64,000 nt of DNA from Lathyrus oleraceus (lineage: Eukaryota; Streptophyta; Magnoliopsida; Fabales; Fabaceae): the NCBI RefSeq assembly GCF_024323335.1, contig NC_066579.1, positions 359,228,665 through 359,292,664 on the forward strand, read 5' to 3'. Numbering within the stretch: the first letter of the stretch is position 1; each line of letters begins with the position of its first letter. Below the pieces are notes generated by a model. It ran no database searches. It saw nothing but the letters and a program-made list of their open reading frames with translations, and was not told where the DNA came from. Position numbers and translations under genes: made by a program. Below, piece by piece: positions 24,405 through 34,693 of the stretch.

Positions 24405-25703
24405 AAGCGTTAGCGTGGCCTTTTGGGTTTGGTTGAGGTTGAACAGGAAATGCTCCAGCTGGGGATGCTATTGCAACTTATTGTTGGGATACTTGGGAGA
24501 TCTGGGTTTCTAACATTTTGTTATGGGTAGCCATAACATCAAACTTATTTGACAATGGTTTCATTAGTTCACTCGTATGAGCATTTTGATTTGCAAATTC
24601 TTTATTTTGTTGAGCTTGAGTGTTTATAAAGTTTTCCATCATGATCTCCAGATTTAACTTTCTAGGTGCTTGTGGAGCAACATGGGTTCTTTTCTGATAG
24701 CCAGGTTGAATAGCAGATGTTGGGTTTGGTGGAAACAAAGCATTGTTACTTTTATAGGAAAAGTTTGGATGGTTCCTCCAACCAGGATTGTAAGTGTTTG
24801 AATATGGGTTTCCTTGGGTATAGTTTACTTGGTCGGTGGGAACACTAGCCAATAATTGACAATCAGCATCAGTATGCCCAGGGGTTCCACATAACTCACA
24901 ATTTGGTGTTAAAACAGCTACGGTAGTTGTTAGTGTTATGGCCAAGCTTTCAATCTTTTGAATAAGCGTATTCACTTTAGCATTGACGTGGTATATGCCA
25001 TTGACTTTATACATTCCGCTTTTCGGAGTTGATTTTTCTACAGCAACACGTTCTCCTCCCCATTGGAAATGATTTTGAGCCATGTTCTCTATGAGTTCAT
25101 AAGCTTCGTCATAAGGTTTGTCCATTAGAGCACCCTCAACGACAACGCTTAAATTCATCTCAGTGTTATACAACAGACTATTATAGAAAGTATGGATAAT
25201 AAGCAATTCTTTAAGTCCATGGTATGAACAAATTCGCATCATGTCCTTGTATCTTTCCCGGGCATCGAAAAGATATTCATTATCTTTTTGCTTAAACCCG
25301 TTAATTTGAGCTCTTAGCATAGTGGTTTTGCTTGGTGGAAAATATCGGGCTAAGAAGACTTTCTTCAACTTATCCCATGTGGTTACTGAGTTTGAAGGTA
25401 GAGACTGGAGCCAAGCTCTAACTCTACCTCTTAAGGAAAAAGGGGAAATACGTAGTCTAATTGCTTCTTGACTGGCACCATTTGCTTTCACTATATCTAC
25501 GTACTGCACAAACACTGACAAATGTAAGTTAGGGTCTTCTGTAGGACTACCTGAAAATTGGTTTTGTTGAACGGATAATAACAACAAAGTTTCAACTTGA
25601 AATCGTTCCGATTGATGGCGGGGGCAACAATGTTATTATGTGGTTCTGTTTGCGATGGAATAACATAATATTTCAACATACAATTTTGTGGTCCTTCGGC
25701 CAT
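24405..25703 (-). pseudogene. Athila-like gypsy gag (frameshifted)
   Basis: The likely start is MAEGPQNC at 25703; the frame then shifts near 25590 into the long frame at 25587. This has the capsid region FSGSPTEDPNLHLSVFVQY, RAWLQSLPSNSVTTWDKL, FLARYFPPSKT and RERYKDMMRICSYHGL, then a zinc knuckle CELCGTPGHTDADC. A TAA at 24478 is followed by more gag-like sequence (ASPAGAFPVQPQPNPKGHAN) down to about 24405, where it meets the plus-strand Ogre-related LTR. The style matches the Athila/Cyclops group of legumes. Protease and pol are missing from this side. Confidence 0.8.
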
Positions 25704-25942
25704 AGTTGGTCATGATTCTAAAATTGGGATATTAGGATCTAGAAGGTTGTATTTAATACGAAAATTGTTGATTCAGCGTTTTAGATTAAGATAACACTCG
25801 ATATCGTCAATTGGTTGCTCTAACTCCTTGCTCTGAGAGCGAGTGTCTGGCATACAATCGACAAAGAAAAAGAAAGGAAATTTGGTTATCTTAGTCTATA
25901 GTGCACAATAAAGGAATCACAATATTGACTAAATTAGTCCTT

Positions 25943-25955
25943 GACAACGGCGCCA
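25943..25955 (-). promoter_or_regulatory. Athila-like primer binding site
   Basis: The minus-strand TGGCGCCGTTGTC follows the LTR end (…GCGATCA) after the short spacer AGTTTT. TGGCGCCGTTG-type sites complementary to a tRNA-Asp-like 3' end are common in plant Athila and related gypsy elements. It defines orientation and the LTR limit. Confidence 0.8.
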
Positions 25956-25962
25956 AAAACTT

Positions 25963-27381
25963 GATCGCTACGGGCGTGTCTGTCGGATTATGACTGCAAG
26001 TGCACAGCCTATCATATAGTTTTAAAAGATTATCGAGCCCATAAAGACCAATGGTCAAGCTAATGTTATCTATTATTGCAGTGCAAAGCTAAGGCTAAAG
26101 ATTATAAGGGTAGGAATGGAAATGAGAATACTAATTTCTAATGGTTTAAAAGTTATGATAGCAAATGAGTCAGGAATATGAATTCTGCGTACCTAAGGGA
26201 TTAGGTAGAATTGGGCACTAAATATGATTCTATTGCATTATGTAGAAAATATAGACTTAAAGGTCCCGTCTCACACTCTCGTGTTATTGACAAAGATCAC
26301 ACCCCTTAACCACAAGATTTTGCTCTCGCTAGCCCGTTCTAATTAGAAGGCGTTTTTGTAAGTAAATGAGATCCTAAACGATGCCTAAAGCGCTCTCGCT
26401 GTTTTTAGGATCGATGCCTAGTTTCCATTATCTGGTTCCTTCTTCACACTCTCGCGCTATCGGATTGAATCTTATCTTGTCTCACACTCTCGTGCCAAAA
26501 CAATAAACATACAATTGGAAACTAAAGCCATAACCGACTTAAATCATAAATTCGCACCTATTATTTCTACCGAGTCTTGTCGATAACGATGGTCCTCATA
26601 CGCCAGACTCAGAATAAATTAGCAATACATGATATTATTTGGAAACAACATGATTAAAACATTCAAAATTAAGAGCAGCATGACATACAGGTCATTAAAA
26701 TAGTAAAACATACAAATATCAAATGCGGTAAAAAGAACCTGAAATTGCGCAAAATAAAATTGGAATTAACTTGAACTTGAAAATAACGGCAGACTTGTTC
26801 TTGATCCAAGAGTACAATGAAGATGAAAATAAAATAAAAATAGAACGGGTGTGACAATCCCTCGATGTAAGTTATTGTCACTTTTACAGGTAATTTATGC
26901 TTAATTCTAAAACTCGATTTGACAGAGCTTCTGCACAACTTGGATACCTTCAAAAGTCTCCCACAATCCTATTTATATAGGTTTTGAGACCTGATAACTC
27001 CCTTGGATCGTGCATGGAGAGTGGAGAGAAAATAAAGGATAAAAAATGGTCCATAACTGCACACTAGCGCAGTTCTGTTACTGCGTGATAATGGCGAACA
27101 CCATTAAGGGAATGGCGAACACCATTCCTTCCATGTTTTAAATGACATGGCAGCAAAGTCTATGGCGAACACCATCTGGACAAAATGCATGAAATTGGCT
27201 CTTTCACTCCTTTTTAGCTCCTATTTCGTTCCTTTTCCGCAAGGCTTCCAAAACTTCAATGAAATCGGATAACAACTGCAAAACAAATAAAATGGAAGTA
27301 AAAGAGGATAAAATGCATAAAAATATAAACATATATCATGTGAAATGAGCCTATTAAACACGATATGATTTCTTGTTATCA
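25963..27381 (-). repeat. 5' LTR of the Athila-like element, 1419 bp
   Basis: On the minus strand it starts TGATAACAAG at 27381 and ends GCGATCA near 25963. A TATA box (TATATAAAT) is at 26979-26971. Three AATGGCGAACACCATT-type hairpins lie at 27090-27176 upstream of it, plus CGCAG…CTGCG at 27069-27085. Five CGAGAG motifs occur between 26275 and 26490. The second LTR is not in the window. The frame at 26669-26953 has no known motif. Confidence 0.82.
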
Positions 27382-28335
27382 AATGACACAATGAACAATG
27401 ATTCTATATATTTGAATAAAACATAAAATCATGCTCTTGAGATTGACATAGAGAATAATGACTCTAATGTGGCTATTTAGCTAGAGAATGAGGTTGATGC
27501 TAATGAGAGCATTTATAAAAAAACAAACTCTCTAAATGAAGAAATAATAGTAAAGACTACAAATGATTTGGATGAGAATTTGGTGGTTGAGAAAGAGATG
27601 GTTGACTATAGAAGGAAACAACATTATCATGATCTTGTGGTTATGGAAAATAGTGTTAAGAACTCGGTGGGAGATCCCTGTGATAGTTTTCCTTTGGAAA
27701 AGATTAATAACTTTTGGGTGATAAATATAATCCTCCCGAGCCACATATAGGAGAGTTTACTTTGGTCAAGAAAAATGGTAGGAGAATGGATAAACTTACT
27801 CAGCCTAAAATGGAAATTAACACCTGAGACATGTGGAGTAAACATAACACCACTCAATGAAAGTCATATATTAGAATGTTGGATAAGTATGAAACCTTAA
27901 CACTGGGTTGTCTATTAAAATGTGTGATCAACAAAATCCTACCTTGCATTTGATTGCTGAGCCAATGATTCATTATGCTCATTTCCCTGTTGAGGTTTTG
28001 CATTAAACTTCAGACAGAATCATGATTCAAACCCATGGGTTTTTTTTCTGCAATAGATATGAACTCCGTTGTATTAAATTTATCAGAACATGTAAATTTT
28101 TCTATAAAATTGGATCAAACTAAATTCTTTAGTGTAGTTGTATATGAAAGTAACTCTCATGTGTATGAAATGAACTTACTAACCTTCAACAGACCAATCT
28201 TGGACCTTGGTATGTGATAAGCAATTTCAATTCAATTATTAGTTCCCATGAGAAATTTAGTAGATTCCCTCCCAAAAAAACTTCCACCCATGAGTTTCAT
28301 AATTGGAAAAATCAAAATGAGCTTTTTTTTTTGTT
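27382..28335 (+). pseudogene. Degraded L1-type LINE ORF2 (endonuclease part)
   Basis: The plus-strand translation around 28200-28320, broken by stops, gives GPWYVISNFNSIISSHEK followed by a PPKK and HEFHNW stretch. This matches the plant L1 endonuclease pattern (G-P-W-x-V-I-G-D-F-N), with the catalytic GD changed to SN. Upstream at 27745-27815 a FTLVKKNGRR phrase followed by lysine-rich sequence is typical of plant L1 proteins between the nucleic-acid-binding and endonuclease parts. No intact frame remains and no RT is found. Confidence 0.5.
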
Positions 28336-29082
28336 GAGCACGAAAGTAAGTTTTATAGTTATATTATTCACATAGAGTGGTGGTTTCAAAGACCGCTCAG
28401 ATGTTTTTAAGATTTCAAGTAGATAATGGTTTTATATTTGTTGTGATGCCTGACAAATAAATGATAGAAAATAGATAACAAGAAGTAAAATGTAGGTTTT
28501 GGTGTTAATAGTAAGAAAACTTGTTATGGGTAGATTTAGTCATTACATATCTATTATGCATAGTCATATGTCATTAATATGCTCATATACTCAAATAATA
28601 ATATTACCACATGTTGTTCTTATTTGTATCCCCTTTCGGTCTCCACGCTATGAGAATTATATATTACATAATAACTAATATCTCGGTCTATTAACCAACA
28701 CAATGCATTAAGTTTCAACAATTATAAAGTAGCAAGATTCCACACTAATCCTACTACAGTGCATGCGAATATTGAACCCGACCTTGTGTCTATGCATCAG
28801 TATCCAATAAATGATTATCTTGGATATAGTGATGACAAGCACCTTTCAAATGTCAAGTCATACCATAAAAACAAGTTTTAGGTCGAAAATATCAATATTA
28901 AAACTTAAGCAAACTTACATAAAATGGCATGACATATTTAATACATGAATGTAATGACTACATATAATCCCCAACAAATAGACTTTTATCTATGCTTACT
29001 CTTTATAAATGTATCGGTAATCCCGCGAAGCTTAGCTTTGGAGTTTATCTGCCATGTCACTTGAGCATCGCTTATGTCTTCA

Positions 29083-29142
<60 letters not shown>

Positions 29143-30371
29143 CTCCTATTATAGACTAAGGTGAACCTACTGCAATCTTGTACAACCTCCACCGAAACTC
29201 CCTTTGTAATGAATTGGAAACCTCTATTTATAGGATAGGATTTAGGCCTTTTGCTAGGTGCATTGACTATTCCCCTAGCGAGCTTGCTTTCTTCACCATT
29301 TGGTAATGCTAGTTGTTTAACCGGTGGCCCTAACCACCTTACCTCATTAAGCGAACTACCTCTACTCTTATCTCATAAACCCTTATTTCACCATGAGTTA
29401 CTTTAATCTGAACACGCCATATGGCCTTATGATCTTCACCAAACATGTATATGTTTAAGCCTAATAATAAGCTTTGTTTCTCAAGGTTCTGCTCTGACTT
29501 GATCTTTACATGTTGAATCGTGGTTTTACGGTCCTTTTTGCCTATTTTTAATTAATTCATACTAGGAAAGTTTAAACACGTGTTCTCTCACTTTTCATGG
29601 ATAAATTAAGTTTTTTTTATATTGATCGCTTGTAAAATAAGTTAATAAATGCCTAAATGTTTTAAGTAAATTTGACTTTTATCAATTTTCCCCAACTTAT
29701 CTTTTTGTTTATCTTAAAACAAAATTAATCAAATGGTTTAGAAATCTTTTGAATTCATGTTTCATTGAAGGGGTTGAATGAATCAAGTCAAGAATTTTGA
29801 AATTGTTTTTATGGCATGGTATTCTTTCAAATGCATTTTCATAATCAATATCACGATTATACATATATTATAGCATAAAGATGAATCTTATGCTTGACCA
29901 GAGTAAGATTTTAAAACATGTTCAGATCAATAGTTAATCATTCATCATAATCATGTCTCATTGATTATCTCTCAATAGTCAGTGTTTTCCTAAAAAACCA
30001 AATAATGTATGAACTATAAAAACACTTTGCATTTCATCTACAGAGTATCACTAGATATATTATTAGTCATAGATAACTAAGGTCTTTCTTTTGGTTATAA
30101 TGTGGTTGGGCTTACAATTTTTTTTGGTTTTTCTTTAAAATTCAAAAGCTTAAAGATAAGAGAATTAAAAGTATTTCTTTCAAGAATATCTCTTTCTTTA
30201 CATCCACTTTCTTACAACCATTTTCTTTTGTATGTTTGACTATTGATTTTTATTTGTTTTTGTCAAATCATATTTTTTTCTTTTATTTCACCAATACTAT
30301 TTGAATTTTCTTTTTCAAAATATTTCCTTTTTCTTTTTGACATACCCTTGTTTTTACTTGCTCTCCTATCC
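28336..30371. other. AT-rich intergenic DNA, no gene seen
   Basis: No frame with protein character is found. The stretch includes a (CT)n tract at 29085-29138 and AT-rich sequence with scattered direct repeats. It may contain unrecognised LTR remnants. Confidence 0.5.
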
Positions 30372-30374
30372 TTA

Positions 30375-30698
30375 GGCTATGTTTGAATATCATAAAATAA
30401 GCGGAACAGAATGGAGTGGAACAAAGCGGAACAGAATGGAGTGGAACAAAGCGGAATGGAGTGGAACAAATATCTTATTCCATTGTTTGGAAACTTTAGA
30501 ACGGAATAAGATAAGTTATTCATTTCGCCCAAATTGAAGGGGAAGAAATATGGTGGTAAGTGATGGAATGGAATGAAATCCATACCACTCAATTTCGCTC
30601 CGCCCCATTGAATTTTAAATGATCCAAACAATGGAATATCATTCCATTCCATCTCATTCCGCTCCACTCCATTCGATTCCATCAATCTAAACATAGAC
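30375..30698. mobile_element. Tourist-like (PIF/Harbinger type) MITE, 324 bp
   Basis: Ends are GGCTATGTTTGAAT and its near inverse ending CTAAACATAGAC, flanked by TTA at 30372-30374 and 30699-30701. Both halves are rich in GGAATGGA/TCCATTCC and fold back on each other. TIRs of GGC-TGTTTG type with a TTA duplication are characteristic of PIF/Harbinger-derived Tourist elements. The minus-strand open frame across it is a by-product of the repeats. Confidence 0.88.
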
Positions 30699-30701
30699 TT
30701 A

Positions 30702-31777
30702 AGATAAGGTGGTGAACATTGTTTTTCTTTTAAATCGGCTAAGAATTATAACATTTGAAAATAACAACATTTTTCATTATAAGGCTTACAAGGAGTTGCA
30801 CCCTCACATGGTAGGCTTTTTGGGTCAAGTAGTTTTTCACTCAATAACAAATAATGCCTTGATCATATCCATGACTTTCAAACATATAAATTAATAGCAA
30901 TGTTTATGTAAAGTCTAGATAGTTAACATGCATGTCAACTCTTATTTTTTAAGTAAAACACGAGATTGGGTGCATCTCACTTTGGTAGGCTTATGACTCC
31001 TAACTTATGTCAATATGCTTTCTCTAAATAGTAGAAAAATTAAACTTTGAATAAAACAAGAAATTCATAATCATGTTATATTTCACAGATAGTCAGACAT
31101 TAATTATGAATGAAGCATTTAAAGAGAATGAAACCTTTTTTATACCATTTGTTCTTTGACCCTTTGTTGTCAACCTCGTTTTGTGGTTCCATGCATTTTG
31201 ACTATTCAAATCATAATATAAACCATCTGCAGAAAAACTTCCTTTGGTTGTACTTTTTTTCAAATGTTTCTTTAAAAAATTCAAAAATTGACACTTAATC
31301 ATGAAAACAATTAAAATTAAACAAATATTAGCTTTGATCATCTTTGCATTCCACCCCCTACAGAAAACATTTTCCTGTCCTTAGGCAACAAAATAATAAG
31401 TGTAATCTGAATGCCATTGCCTAGCCCAGAGCTTCTCGTTTAGCCAACTTTGTGAATCAAAGTGCGCTAAGTGCACTATGTGGCCCACCTAGCGCGCCTT
31501 CTACTACAACACCAGTACCTTTTTTTTTTCTTTTTTCAATTTCCTTGTTGCGTTCACATTAACTTTTAGAGTAAACCATCATTGAGCATTAAAATATTCA
31601 GAATAAATTGGAAACTTGGGCGTGTTCATGTACTTAATACAAAATGACCAACACACCCAAGTCCATTGTGCATGGACACTTTTAATAATTCTACTACTAA
31701 ATCAAACAAGATATGTGTGTGTGTGTGTGTGTGTGTGGTATTCCCTCAGTGACATCCCAACCATATGAGAAAAAATA
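30702..31777. other. Intergenic DNA with (GT)n, no gene seen
   Basis: A GT microsatellite lies at about 31712-31736. The GC-richer segment near 31450-31500 with GTGCGCTAAGTGCAC and CTAGCGCGCC looks like the hairpin-bearing part of an LTR, but no ends were found. Remaining frames are short and without motifs. Confidence 0.45.
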
Positions 31778-32727
31778 TCACATAGCAGGATCCATGCTAT
31801 CAAAGTTTGTTGTTTCATGTCGAGGCTCAGTAGGTGCAACACGAGGCTCTGGTGGTGGTGGTGGAGGCATCATCTCCCTATGACATATACAATATTGTGC
31901 AATGAAAGTATCATCTAGCTTAGATATTTTCCTGATATGATGGTTATCATGAATGTCTATATCATAATGCTTGCCTAATCCCATGATCGCTTTAAGGAAG
32001 CAAAATGCATGTTTCTTTGTGGATTCCACAATCTCCCTAATCTTATTGGACATTACCCTTACTATGTTTAATTACTTCCCTTTCACGATATACCATATTA
32101 GCTACACAGTCTTCAAGGTAGCAAAGGATGTGTGGCTCACAAGAGTACCATTATGCAAAAGGAATGTCATCTAAAATTGATCTTGGATGGTCAGGTTAGA
32201 TCCTTGAAATGGATGAGAAGTCCATCTCGTCCTAACTGATTGGTTTTTCCCGCTTCACAAGTGTTAGCAGCGATTTCATCACAATCTAAATTTCCTTTTA
32301 CTAGATGGACTACAAATGGGTCCAACCTTATAAAGTGTGCCATATGGTTATCTTCTATATAGGCGTGTATGACATCTCTGTCAAATGAGACTTGTTGGCC
32401 TCGTAGCCAAGAAACCTTTACCATTGGTGCATCATCAACAAATTTGGCATTTGCATATAACTCCCTCAATATTTCGAGGTTGATAACTTCATTAGGTGAT
32501 TTTATAAAACCCTAACCCTGTGCAGTTATCTCTTCCACCACATCAAAATATTCTCTTAGATCCCCTAACTCAAGTATTTTCTCTTGGACTAAATTTCCCC
32601 TTTCCAATTCAGTGTAAAATTTCTCATATATTAAGCTTCTAAACATGCGCTCGTCATATGGTATGGTAGATGAGTTAATACCTGAACTCTGTATTTTCCT
32701 TCCAATTATTGATCTTTTAGAAGCCAT
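31778..32727 (-). pseudogene. Fragment of plant element-encoded 'putative transposon protein' domain
   Basis: Three consecutive minus-strand frames form one protein: MASKRSIIGRK… (32727), MRELYANAKF…MVKVSWLRGQQVSFDRDVI (32469) and MSNKIREIVESTKKH… with a proline-rich tail (32053-31778). The order and the phrase RELYAN-x-K…V-x-RG-x-x-V-x-F match a plant-specific domain carried by Athila-like and related retroelements. Stops separate the pieces. Function in the elements is unknown. Confidence 0.6.
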
Positions 32728-33094
32728 CTAAAAGATTCATCAAACAACATATATGGAGTTCGGCATGTTAGAAAATATGACATAATTCTAGAATTGAAAA
32801 TTACACGAATACATTATAATAAAGGAACATCTAGGTACTCACATGAAATGGATAATTTCCCTCATCACATTCATTCAGTACCTATATGTATATAAAATAC
32901 CCTCATTACCTATATGACTTTTACATAATACTAATTACCTTATAACATACCTCATGATCTTTGATTATGACCTTTACTTCACATTTATCAATGTACACGA
33001 GCATCCTCACAATTTTCATGAATGATCTTCCTAAAATGATATGCATATTTGGATCTCCTTTAATGTCTAGTATCACAAAGTCTACAAAAAAAAT

Positions 33095-33500
33095 ATGAAC
33101 TTGTTAATGTGTATTAGTACATATTTGATTGTTCTCACTAATATCTTGCATGTTTTGTATGCCATTTACAATGTTGATGCAGATGAATCTATTTGCAGAT
33201 ACCCAATTCTTTCTACCATTGATAATGATATTATATTAACACTCGCACCTAAATCAATAAGTGTAATTATAACCTTCATATTACCTATGGAAATAAATAA
33301 TATGAACTTATCAATATGTATTAATACATATTTGATTGCTCTCACCGATGTCTTGCATGTTTTGTCTGCCATTTGCAATGTTGATGCATATGGCTCTATT
33401 TACAAATACTCAATTCTTCTACCACTGATAATGATATTATATTCACACTCATACCTAAATCAATAAGTCCATTTACAACATTCATATTACCTATGGAAAC
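33095..33500 (-). pseudogene. Tandemly duplicated retropepsin fragment
   Basis: On the minus strand the phrase ITLIDLGASVNIISLSMV (33166-33378 frame) corresponds to the gypsy protease active site in its plant D-L-G-A-S form. The surrounding ~205 bp is present twice in tandem (about 33095-33295 and 33300-33500) with similar divergence along its length. Both copies have stops outside the core. Confidence 0.7.
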
Positions 33501-33725
33501 AAATAATACCATTACGTTAGGATCAATTTTTTTATTAGGCAGGTTTCTTTGCTCATTTTTGCAAGTTTCACCCTAAAATTATCTTTCCTCTAGTCCTTCA
33601 TGTCCTTCTTTTTTTGGCATTGACAATAATTCTTTTATTCACAAGAACAACACTACATTGATCCTTCAAATTATTATTCATATTTTCATTCAATAAATTA
33701 CTCAGGAGATATGATAACTGATTGG

Positions 33726-34140
33726 CTAACTGTTTTGCTTGTGTTTCAAGGTTTTTAATAAAGGTTTTAATACTTTTGTGATTAGGTATTTAAGGCTTAA
33801 GTGAAACATGGACAAAGCTGCCTCTAGTAAGTTAAGGGTATGTCTCCCTATGTTGATGTTGTAAGGGCATAATGCATATACCACGAGATACTTTACTTCA
33901 ATTGTTATAGCACTCGCCTTTGAGACGAACATCATTTTAAGCATTATGTGGCTTTTTACATGTACATGTTCGCCTAAAAGGCCAATCAAATAACTTTTGA
34001 ATGCTCTGATGCTGTTGGGGTCGAGTTGGAGCCTTTGGAAGACGCTCTAAAACAAGACGTTCGCTGAGCTACCAAGATCGATTAATACTCCTTTCATGTA
34101 AGGGGTGATAAGCTCTTGTATGTGGTTTTCCACGTAAGAA
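33726..34140 (-). pseudogene. Second gypsy protease fragment
   Basis: The minus-strand translation from 34130 gives ELITPYMKGVLIDLGSSANV (one stop follows), and the frame at 33989 adds YNINIGRHTLNLLEA. Together these are the active site and the IIGR-x-x-LN motif of a plant gypsy protease. The sequence differs from the fragment at 33095, so it derives from a different element. It lies about 360 bp upstream of the NAP1 promoter region. Confidence 0.65.
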
Positions 34141-34502
34141 TGAAATTGTCTCTCTTAACTATATCATTGAGATATTTATATTAGTCTTGGACTAAGATTC
34201 TAGGCCTTTTGAAAATAGCAAATGCTATTGAGAATATGCAGGAGTGAATAGTTAACCCATTACTATTTCCGAAAATATGGTGAAATAACTCATTCTTTTT
34301 GTTACGGAATGAGGACACACCACTTAAATTTTTTTTTTTTTTACTAAAACTAGATATAAAATTTTGTTTGGAAAATAAAAATAAGATAAAATAAAGAAAC
34401 TCAATAATAATAATAATTTTAATTAATTACTAATTACAACTATACCTAAATTATATATATATTTTTTGGTTGGAAAAATAAATAGAAATAAAAAGAAGAA
34501 GG

Positions 34503-34693
34503 AAACCCTAGTAATGATAATTAAAAAATCAATAAATAGGGAAGAGAGGGAGAAGGGCTTTTAAAAGCACAGCGAACATAGAGGATTAGAGAGCCAGTTC
34601 CAGACAGTACAATCAATCAAAACCCTCCCCTTCTTCCGGCTAGGTTTTGCTTTTTTGCTGTCATCTTCTTCTTCCTCCATTTCTCACTTCTCA
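34503..34693 (+). promoter_or_regulatory. NAP1 proximal promoter and 5' leader
   Basis: A telo-box-type AAACCCTA lies at 34503-34510 and a TATA-like ATAAATAG at 34532-34539. Transcription would start about 30 bp later, giving a leader of some 120 bases rich in CT before the ATG at 34694. Telo-boxes are common in promoters of plant genes active in dividing cells, which suits a histone chaperone. The start site is inferred. Confidence 0.5.

Noticed and set aside
30377..30694. Minus-strand 105-codon frame
   Set aside because: Lies exactly inside the fold-back MITE and is made of its GGAAT repeats.
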